Part shown: one piece after another, positions 1 to 6,848 of the stretch
Position numbering within the stretch: position 1 is the first letter of the stretch
Layout of the letters: every line of letters begins with the position of its first letter
Origin: Marinicellulosiphila megalodicopiae
GTDB taxonomy: Bacteria > Pseudomonadota > Gammaproteobacteria > Pseudomonadales > Natronospirillaceae
Length of the DNA stretch: 64,000 bases
Assembly: GCF_045862395.1 (NCBI RefSeq)
Contig: NZ_AP023087.1
Span: 992,001-1,056,000 of the forward strand
Direction of reading: 5' to 3'
Notes under the pieces: generated by a model
What the model saw: the letters and a program-made list of their open reading frames with translations, nothing else
What the model was told of the DNA's origin: nothing
Databases searched by the model: none
Program-made: the position numbers and the translations under genes

Positions 1-2
1 TA

Positions 3-893
3 AAAGATGCTGAACATTTATTTTCACGAATCGCTCGATCGCGACATATAGTGGTAGCAGGTGGTGGCATGCTAGGAATTGAAACCGCAAAATCTCTTAC
101 TAAATTTAATACTAAAATTACTCTAATCCAACAGGGTTCGCACCTAATGAATCATCATTTGGATGAGTATGCTGCCAACTTACTGAGAAATGAACTACAA
201 AAATGTAATATTGATGTCATTGTTTGCTCGGGAGTGAGAGAAATTATTGGCTCTGAGTATGTTGAGAGTGTTCGTTTATTTGGTAATAAAATAATCCGCT
301 GCGATACCGTCATTTTATGTACAGGGATTAAACCCAATATTGAATTAGCTAGGAATGCAAATTTAGGTGTAGGTAAAGGCATTATTGTGAATGATCAATT
401 AATAGCTTCAAATCAATCGATTTTTGCCATTGGTGAATGCAGTGAGCATCGAGGAAAAGTTTACTCAGTTGTTCATCCAGGTTATGAACAAGCAATGGTT
501 GCAGCTAATTCAATCATTACAGGAAAAACTAATTATCGAGGTTCATTTGTTGTGAATAAGATAAATGTAATCGATCAAAACATTTTTAGTTTTGGCCAGG
601 TAACCAATATTGAAAAAAATCCATTAATTAAAGTTTTAATATTTAAAAATAAAAACGTATATCGAAAAATAGTATTAAAAAGAAATAATATTATTGGTGT
701 GATTGGATATGGTCAGTGGGAAGGTGAGCATCAGGTAAAAAAAAGTTTTACCAAACAGAAAAAACTCAGTTTTTGGCAGCAGTTAAAATTTAAGTTGTAT
801 GGCGATATTAATCCTTCAAAAATATCTGCCAATAATGCTGGAAATTTAAAAAGTGGTTTGCCTACACAAAAAATTGAAAATAAGGAGCGTTAA
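3..893 (+). CDS. NAD(P)/FAD-dependent oxidoreductase, NirB/rubredoxin-reductase type (5' truncated)
   Basis: The reading frame is open to the left window edge, so the start is outside. Near the visible N-terminus is the second Rossmann motif (VVAGGGMLGIETA), which binds NAD(P)H in class I pyridine-nucleotide-disulfide-type reductases. The usual FAD-closing motif follows (SIFAIGECSEHRGKVY), then a C-terminal domain like those of rubredoxin reductases and the N-terminal part of the nitrite reductase NirB. No siroheme or Fe-S region follows, so this is a stand-alone flavoprotein and not a whole NirB. Its stop overlaps the next start by one base (TAATG), so it is translationally coupled to the ferredoxin reductase and likely exchanges electrons with it or with an acceptor encoded upstream. 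A link to nitrate/nitrite assimilation is inference only. Confidence 0.75.
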   Translation, partial: KDAEHLFSRIARSRHIVVAGGGMLGIETAKSLTKFNTKITLIQQGSHLMNHHLDEYAANLLRNELQKCNIDVIVCSGVREIIGSEYVESVRLFGNKIIRCDTVILCTGIKPNIELARNANLGVGKGIIVNDQLIASNQSIFAIGECSEHRGKVYSVVHPGYEQAMVAANSIITGKTNYRGSFVVNKINVIDQNIFSFGQVTNIEKNPLIKVLIFKNKNVYRKIVLKRNNIIGVIGYGQWEGEHQVKKSFTKQKKLSFWQQLKFKLYGDINPSKISANNAGNLKSGLPTQKIENKER

Positions 894-1882
894 TGACAAT
901 CATACATTATCAAAATTTAGATGTTGAACTGAAAATAGGGGAAACTTTATTAGATGGGTTATTGCGAAATGGTTTTGATGTACCATGTGGGTGCAAGGCA
1001 GGAAAATGCCAAAGTTGCTTAGTCAGTGTTAAATCAACAAACGACTCATTAAAAAGCTCACAGTATGGCGTTAATGATACACAAAAATCCCTAGGCTATG
1101 TGTTAAGTTGTCAATTTAAACCATTATCTAATACAACAATTACTCCTGTAAGTGCAAATGGAAAGCAAATTGAAGCGATCGTTATCGATAAAGTATTTCT
1201 AAATGACAATGTGGTGCGCATTCGTTTAAAAGCCCCATTTGAATACATAACAGGTCAATACGTGACACTCTATAAAAACGCTCAAATCGCGCGTTCATAT
1301 TCAATCGTCAGTCACCCCATTTACCATGATTTTATTGAGTTGCATATTCGAATATTAAAAAACGGAGTATTCAGTCAATGGATTAAAAACGATGTATGGG
1401 TTGGGCATAAAATTGGTGTACAAGGGCCAATGGGGGATTGTGTGTATAAAAAAGAAAATAGGGATATGTTGTTAATTGCAACAGGAACTGGAATTGCACC
1501 AATATATGGCATTGTGCAAGATGCTATTATAAATGGGCATAAAAAAGACATTCAAATAGTGTACGCAGCCATGCGATATAAAGATTTGTATTTAGCGAAA
1601 GACTTACAGGTATTATTGAAAAAATATTCAAACATCAAATTGCATTTAATTACTCAATATAGCTCAGGAATAGGGGCGTGCAAGCAAGATGTGTATCAAT
1701 ACGTGCAAGAAAAAATTAAAAATTTATCAGAAAAAAACGTCTATGTATGTGGCGTTGACAGCTTTGTAAAAAAAATGAAAAAGAAATTAATTAGTAATGG
1801 TTTGAATCTTGCAAACCTTTCATATGAGAGTTTTTTAAGTTTTGAACCCACTGATGAAGGTAAGAAGCCAGATGTTAAGTAA
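893..1882 (+). CDS. 2Fe-2S ferredoxin / FAD-NAD(P)H reductase fusion
   Basis: Two-part electron-transfer protein of 329 residues. Residues about 1-85 form a plant-type 2Fe-2S ferredoxin domain with CGCKAGKCQSC and a distal Cys in YVLSCQ. Residues about 95-320 form a ferredoxin-NADP reductase module with the FAD motif RSYS, the nucleotide motif GTGIAPIYG and a C-terminal CGVD segment. This architecture is that of the reductase components of oxygenases and of CDP-6-deoxyglucose reductase-like proteins. It would pass electrons from NAD(P)H through FAD to its 2Fe-2S centre. It is coupled to the flavoprotein upstream and overlaps the glycerate kinase downstream, so all belong to one transcript. 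No oxygenase gene is visible, so the electron acceptor is unknown. Confidence 0.85.
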   Translation: MTIIHYQNLDVELKIGETLLDGLLRNGFDVPCGCKAGKCQSCLVSVKSTNDSLKSSQYGVNDTQKSLGYVLSCQFKPLSNTTITPVSANGKQIEAIVIDKVFLNDNVVRIRLKAPFEYITGQYVTLYKNAQIARSYSIVSHPIYHDFIELHIRILKNGVFSQWIKNDVWVGHKIGVQGPMGDCVYKKENRDMLLIATGTGIAPIYGIVQDAIINGHKKDIQIVYAAMRYKDLYLAKDLQVLLKKYSNIKLHLITQYSSGIGACKQDVYQYVQEKIKNLSEKNVYVCGVDSFVKKMKKKLISNGLNLANLSYESFLSFEPTDEGKKPDVK

Positions 1883-2786
1883 AGCGGTATGTGAACAATT
1901 TATTCAAAAACATAAATTAGACCAAGCTTATATTGATAAAGCGCAAAAACATTACGTCTCTATGATTAAATCGTTTATCAATCAGAAAGAATATAATTCA
2001 CAATCTGAACCATTAATAATTGGGATAAATGGATGTCAAGGATCTGGTAAGTCTACTATTTCTGATTTTATTGGGGCATATATTGAGGACCAAACGCATT
2101 ATAAAGCCGTTGTTTTCTCGTTGGATGATTTTTATCTTACACAAGAAATTAGACAAAAAAATGGAAAAAATATTCATCCATTATTGTCTGTACGCGGTGT
2201 GCCAGGAACTCATAACGTTGCTTTATTACAGTTTGTGCTTAATCAATTGAAATTTAATCAACCTGTTTCTATTCCTAAATTTAATAAAGCTAAAGATGAT
2301 GTCGAGCCAAAAGAAAACTGGACGCATATAAAAGATCCTGTTGATTTTATAATAATTGAAGGTTGGTGCTTAGGGGTTGACGCTCAAACGGATTTGGAAT
2401 TACAAGAACCAATCAATACTTTAGAAAAAAATGAAGACGCCCATAGGTTATGGCGCAACTATGTAAATGATGCGATTAAACAAGATTATCAAATAATTTA
2501 TGAGTTAATCCAGCATTGGGTAGTTTTAAAAGCACCCAATTTTGATACTGTTTATCGATGGAGAAAAGAGCAGGAAGATAAATTAAGAGTGAAATTAAAA
2601 AATGCAAATGATATGGATAAATCCAAAATTATGAATGATGAACAGGTAACAAGATTTATTCAATTTTTTGAACGTTTAACTACCCATGGGTTTAAAACAT
2701 TACCTAGTATTGCGGATTATTGTTTTGAATTGGATGAAAATCGTGAAATAACAACTGTACAAAAAAATAGACAAACGGTGGTTTAA
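1872..2786 (+). CDS. D-glycerate kinase, GLYK-type P-loop kinase
   Basis: P-loop kinase of about 304 residues. It has a Walker A motif GINGCQGSGKST near residue 45, then SLDDFYLT and RGVPGTHN, which match the plant/fungal-type D-glycerate 3-kinase family rather than GarK/GlxK. It should convert glycerate plus ATP to 3-phosphoglycerate. The context supports this: the phosphorylase in the same operon releases glycerate and the synthase uses 3-phosphoglycerate. The frame extends upstream to a TTG at 1842 and an ATG at 1854. I prefer the ATG at 1872 because an AAGG at 1857-1860 sits 11 bases ahead of it, which leaves an 11-base overlap with the reductase gene. 2-phospho versus 3-phospho product specificity cannot be read from the sequence. 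Confidence 0.8.
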   Translation: MLSKAVCEQFIQKHKLDQAYIDKAQKHYVSMIKSFINQKEYNSQSEPLIIGINGCQGSGKSTISDFIGAYIEDQTHYKAVVFSLDDFYLTQEIRQKNGKNIHPLLSVRGVPGTHNVALLQFVLNQLKFNQPVSIPKFNKAKDDVEPKENWTHIKDPVDFIIIEGWCLGVDAQTDLELQEPINTLEKNEDAHRLWRNYVNDAIKQDYQIIYELIQHWVVLKAPNFDTVYRWRKEQEDKLRVKLKNANDMDKSKIMNDEQVTRFIQFFERLTTHGFKTLPSIADYCFELDENREITTVQKNRQTVV

Positions 2787-2788
2787 AT

Positions 2789-3622
2789 ATGGCGATAAGT
2801 GCAAATCACACTCTAGTATTTACGGATTTGGATGGTACGTTGTTAGATCATGACACGTACAGTTTTTCAGATGCCATTCCAACGCTAGATATTTTAAATA
2901 AAAAAAACATACCAATTATTATTAATAGTAGTAAAACCTTTGATGAAATTATTGAAATAAGAGAGCAATTAAAAATAAAAGACCCATTTATAGTTGAAAA
3001 TGGCGCTGCGATTTTTTTTGAATTGGATTATTTTGATGTGATTCCTGATCACGTCATTGAATATGAAAACCATTACGTATTGGAATTAAGTAAGCCCATT
3101 CAATATTGGAATGAGATATTTAAAGACATTGAATTTCAAATAAATACAAAATTGGAGCGTTTTTCAACTATGACGCCACAACGAGTCAGTGAATTAACTG
3201 GTTTGAGTTTGATAGAATCATCAAAAGCAAAAAAGCGCTTATATAGTGACCCAATTTATTTTGATGGAGAGGAAAGTGATTTAAAATTTCTATTGGAAAT
3301 GTTAGAAAATATGGGGTGTCATGTATTAGTTGGTGGTCGATTTATTCATGTGACTAATGGTTGTAATAAAGGTGTGGCTTTAAAAGAAATGGTTAATGTT
3401 TTTAAAATTAATAACCAATTAGATTACAGCACGATCGCATTAGGAGACAGTAATAACGATTTGGCGATGTTAGAAATTGCAGATACAAGTATCGTTATTT
3501 CAAATAGAAATAAAACTCCTTTAGTTGTGAAAAAGGCAGTAAATACGTTCACCAGTACATTGTTTGGTCCAGCTGGTTGGAATGAAATTCTTGGGCCGAT
3601 TATTCAAACTGATTATTTATAA
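2789..3622 (+). CDS. mannosyl/glucosyl-3-phosphoglycerate phosphatase (HAD-IIB)
   Basis: HAD-superfamily phosphatase of 277 residues, in the mannosyl-3-phosphoglycerate phosphatase subfamily. Motif I FTDLDGTLLD lies near residues 11-20 with both catalytic aspartates. Motif II is in INSSKTFDE, and motif IV GDSNNDLAML is near residue 220. With a GT81 synthase next door, the natural substrate is most likely glucosyl-3-phosphoglycerate, giving glucosylglycerate plus phosphate. It starts two bases after the kinase stop and is followed 12 bases later by the synthase. E. coli YedP is a relative. Mannosyl versus glucosyl preference is inferred from the neighbour only. Confidence 0.85.
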   Translation: MAISANHTLVFTDLDGTLLDHDTYSFSDAIPTLDILNKKNIPIIINSSKTFDEIIEIREQLKIKDPFIVENGAAIFFELDYFDVIPDHVIEYENHYVLELSKPIQYWNEIFKDIEFQINTKLERFSTMTPQRVSELTGLSLIESSKAKKRLYSDPIYFDGEESDLKFLLEMLENMGCHVLVGGRFIHVTNGCNKGVALKEMVNVFKINNQLDYSTIALGDSNNDLAMLEIADTSIVISNRNKTPLVVKKAVNTFTSTLFGPAGWNEILGPIIQTDYL

Positions 3623-3634
3623 GGGATCCATATT

Positions 3635-4861
3635 ATGGCTGATTTTTATCAAAACGGTATTATTACTACGCTACATAATTTATCAAAACGCCCACTTGAA
3701 GAAGTAGAAAAAGAGTTAGTTGGATTTTCAGAAAAACGGCCAATGTCGTTAATTTTACCCTCACTTTTTTCAGAGTTAGAAGGCGATGCGTTACCTAATA
3801 TTGTGAATCATTTAAAAGATGTGCCGTATTTAAATGAAATTGTGATTGGTTTGGATCGAGCAGATCAAGCTCAATACGAACATGCTTTGAAATTCTTTAA
3901 AAAATTACCACAACATCATCGAGTACTTTGGAATGATGGACCAAGATTAAAAGCATTGGACGCTAAATTACAAGCACTAGGTGTTGCACCCAAAGAAATG
4001 GGTAAAGGCAGAAACGTTTGGTATTGCATGGGATACGTTTTGGCTTCTGGCCGTGGAGAATCAGTTGCACTACACGATTGTGATATCGTCACTTATGATC
4101 GTGAATTATTAGCGCGATTGATTTACCCCGTTGCTAATCCAAGATTTAACTATGAATTTTGTAAAGGGTTTTATGCTCGAGTATCCGACGGAAAATTAAA
4201 TGGACGTGTGTCTCGATTATTAGTCACACCGTTATTACGTTCTTTTAAACGAGTATTAGGTGATCGTCCTTATTTAGAATTTATGGACAGCTTTAGATAT
4301 GCCTTAGCCGGCGAATTTTCATTTAGACGCGATGTATTACAAGATATTCGTATTCCAAGTGATTGGGGATTAGAAATTGGTGTGTTATCTGAAATGCATC
4401 GAAATTATTCTAATAATCGTTTGTGTCAGGTGGATATTGCAGATAATTATGATCATAAACATCAAAAGTTATCGTTAGATGATCAGGCTGCAGGTTTGTC
4501 AAAAATGTCCATTGATATCACCAAAGCATTATTTAGAAAACTGGCCACTCAAGGGGAGTGTTTTACGACTGAAACTTTTCGCTCTTTAAAGGCGACGTAT
4601 TTTAGAATCGCATTAGACTTTATAGAAACCTATAACAATGATGCCATTATGAATGGTTTAAAAATTGATATTCATCAAGAAGAAAAAGCTGTAGAAATGT
4701 TTGCACAAAATATCATGACTGCAGGTAAACACTTTTTAGAACACCCAATGGAAACACCATTTATTCCAAGTTGGAGTCGCGTGCAAAGTGCGATGCCTGA
4801 TGTATTTGAACAGTTATTAGAGGCTGTAGAATTAGATAATCAAGAATTTATGCAAGGCTAA
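3635..4861 (+). CDS. gpgS: glucosyl-3-phosphoglycerate synthase (GT81)
   Basis: Glycosyltransferase of 408 residues, a normal length for bacterial GpgS. It joins NDP-glucose to 3-phosphoglycerate, giving glucosyl-3-phosphoglycerate, the first step to the compatible solute glucosylglycerate. Visible features: the GT-A start MSLILPSLFSELEG near residue 35, a GKGRNVWYCMG segment, and the metal-binding motif HDCDIVTYD near residues 148-156 that serves as the DxD site. The C-terminal half is conserved in this family (RSFKRVLGDRPYLEFMDSF). A GGG ribosome site lies just before the ATG. An inverted repeat directly after the stop may set the 3' end or the stability of the upstream message. Confidence 0.88.
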   Translation: MADFYQNGIITTLHNLSKRPLEEVEKELVGFSEKRPMSLILPSLFSELEGDALPNIVNHLKDVPYLNEIVIGLDRADQAQYEHALKFFKKLPQHHRVLWNDGPRLKALDAKLQALGVAPKEMGKGRNVWYCMGYVLASGRGESVALHDCDIVTYDRELLARLIYPVANPRFNYEFCKGFYARVSDGKLNGRVSRLLVTPLLRSFKRVLGDRPYLEFMDSFRYALAGEFSFRRDVLQDIRIPSDWGLEIGVLSEMHRNYSNNRLCQVDIADNYDHKHQKLSLDDQAAGLSKMSIDITKALFRKLATQGECFTTETFRSLKATYFRIALDFIETYNNDAIMNGLKIDIHQEEKAVEMFAQNIMTAGKHFLEHPMETPFIPSWSRVQSAMPDVFEQLLEAVELDNQEFMQG

Positions 4862-4869
4862 TTAGTGTT

Positions 4870-4894
4870 CACTATTGAAAGCAACTCAATAGTG
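4870..4894. repeat. inverted repeat between gpgS and the phosphorylase gene
   Basis: A perfect 9-base inverted repeat, CACTATTGA and TCAATAGTG, with a 7-base loop, begins 9 bases after the gpgS stop. No T-run follows, so it is not a standard intrinsic terminator. It is more likely an RNA stem that stabilises or separates the upstream message, or a protein site. Confidence 0.5.
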
Positions 4895-4926
4895 GATCCC
4901 TTCATATAAACAGTAAGGTAAATATT

Positions 4927-6690
4927 ATGAGTATAAAAGATAACTTGTTACAACGGGTCCAACAACAACTTGAATTCATTTACGCTGAAGTTGAGTTAAA
5001 TATTAGCTATCTTGATTTTTCGAAAATGTTAGTTGAAACCATCACCCAATACTCAGATTTACAACAACCTGAACCTCATAAAAATTTATGGACAGAAAAG
5101 GATGCAATTTTAATTACTTATGGAGACAGCATTACTCAATACGATTCGCAGCATAATGTGTTAGAAAAACCATTACATACTTTGCATCGTTTTTTAAATG
5201 ATTATATTGCGCCGACCATTAATTCTGTACATATTTTGCCTTTTTATCCTTATAGCTCGGATGATGGTTTTTCGGTGATTAATTACGTTAGTGTCAATGA
5301 ATCTTTAGGAGAATGGTCGGATGTGAATGCCATTGCGAAAGACTATAATTTAATGGCAGATTTAGTGATCAATCACTGCTCATCAAGAAGTTTATGGTAT
5401 GCCAATTTTAAAAAAGGAAAAGGCATAGGGCATGATTATTTTATGCCTGGGGACCCTAATTGGGACTTAACTCAAGTAGTCAGACCGAGAACTTCAGAAT
5501 TATTAAAATTAGCCAAAACCAAAAAAGGCGAAAAATTTGTTTGGTGTACGTTTAGTCATGACCAAGTGGATTTGAATTTTCAAAACCCAAATGTATTAAA
5601 TGAAATGGTTAATATTATTGCGTTTTATATTCGTCAGGGCGTAAAAGTATTTCGTTTGGATGCGGTCGCTTTTTTATGGAAAAAACCAGGAACCAGTTGT
5701 ATCAATTTAGAAGAAACTCACGAGGCCGTTCGATTATTTAGAACACTCATTGAACATGTTGCGCCAAATGCGATTATTATCACAGAAACAAATATACCTA
5801 ATCGTGAAAACCTTGCGTATTTTGGTAATGCTAATGAAGCCCATTGTATTTATAATTTTTCGTTGCCACCATTATTAATAAATACATTATTAACCGGTAA
5901 TAATCGTTATTTAAAACAATGGATGATGAGTATGCCGCCTGCGCAAAATGGCACCTGTTATTTTAATTTTATTGCATCCCATGATGGGGTTGGCTTACGT
6001 CCAGCTGAAGGGTTGTTAAGTGATAAAGAAATTAATGAGTTAGTTGGAACCATTCAATCCTTTGGCGGCAGAGTATCATTAAGAACATTACCTGATGGCT
6101 CCACGCGTCCATATGAAATGAACATTGCACTGTATGACGCACTACAGGGAACCACCAAAGGCCCTGATAGTTTTAATGAAGCTCGTTTTTTATGTGCTCA
6201 CGCGATTATGTTTGCAATGGAAGGCATACCAGGGGTTTACATTCATTCAATGATTGCCACGCAAAACGATTACGAAAAAGTGAAGCATACCAATTCAAAT
6301 CGATCGATCAATCGACATCGCTGGGATGAGTTAGAGCTCATTCAAAAATTAAATGATGACACTCATCATAATCGTATATTTAATGGTATGAGACATTTGT
6401 TAAAGGTGCGTACCAAGCAAAAGGCATTTCATCCAAATGCTACACAGTTTACTTTGCATATTAATGAACAGGTGTTTGGTTTCTGGCGACAAAGTATGGA
6501 TCGCAAACAAAGTATTTTTTGTATTTTTAATATTACAGATGAACTGATTTCATTAACTTTGGCAGAAATTAATTTGGTTGTTACCGACAACTGGTGGGAC
6601 TTAGTAACGGGAAATGAAATTAACGACACTCAAGAAATAATTGAATTAAAACCTTATCAATGTATGTGGATATCTAATGTGAATTCGTAA
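4927..6690 (+). CDS. glucosylglycerate phosphorylase (GH13_18, sucrose-phosphorylase family)
   Basis: 587-residue GH13 subfamily 18 enzyme. The N-terminal region has the family signature ITYGDSITQYD and HILPFYPYSSDDGFSV. The catalytic nucleophile is the Asp in FRLDAVAF near residue 243, the acid/base is the Glu in IITETN near residue 285, and the transition-state Asp is in FIASHDGVG. The family holds sucrose, glucosylglycerol and glucosylglycerate phosphorylases. The GT81 synthase, phosphatase and glycerate kinase in the same operon point to glucosylglycerate: it would cleave it with phosphate to glucose-1-phosphate and glycerate. It is the last gene of the operon and ends at a strong terminator. 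Confidence 0.82.
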   Translation: MSIKDNLLQRVQQQLEFIYAEVELNISYLDFSKMLVETITQYSDLQQPEPHKNLWTEKDAILITYGDSITQYDSQHNVLEKPLHTLHRFLNDYIAPTINSVHILPFYPYSSDDGFSVINYVSVNESLGEWSDVNAIAKDYNLMADLVINHCSSRSLWYANFKKGKGIGHDYFMPGDPNWDLTQVVRPRTSELLKLAKTKKGEKFVWCTFSHDQVDLNFQNPNVLNEMVNIIAFYIRQGVKVFRLDAVAFLWKKPGTSCINLEETHEAVRLFRTLIEHVAPNAIIITETNIPNRENLAYFGNANEAHCIYNFSLPPLLINTLLTGNNRYLKQWMMSMPPAQNGTCYFNFIASHDGVGLRPAEGLLSDKEINELVGTIQSFGGRVSLRTLPDGSTRPYEMNIALYDALQGTTKGPDSFNEARFLCAHAIMFAMEGIPGVYIHSMIATQNDYEKVKHTNSNRSINRHRWDELELIQKLNDDTHHNRIFNGMRHLLKVRTKQKAFHPNATQFTLHINEQVFGFWRQSMDRKQSIFCIFNITDELISLTLAEINLVVTDNWWDLVTGNEINDTQEIIELKPYQCMWISNVNS

Positions 6691-6720
6691 ATTTCATTTC
6701 TTAAATAACGACTGCTTTTT

Positions 6721-6744
6721 AAAACCCTCTTTTGAGGGTTTTTT
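6721..6744 (+). terminator. rho-independent terminator of the glucosylglycerate operon
   Basis: Nine-base stem AAAACCCTC / GAGGGTTTT with a TTTT loop and a trailing T-run, 31 bases after the phosphorylase stop. Confidence 0.9.
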
Positions 6745-6848
6745 GTTATGTGTTTCACCATTACGTCACATTAATAATATAAACGATATACAAAACTACT
6801 TTTGGGTAACATAATGTATAAATTATTTAACATATGGGTGGTAGAGTA

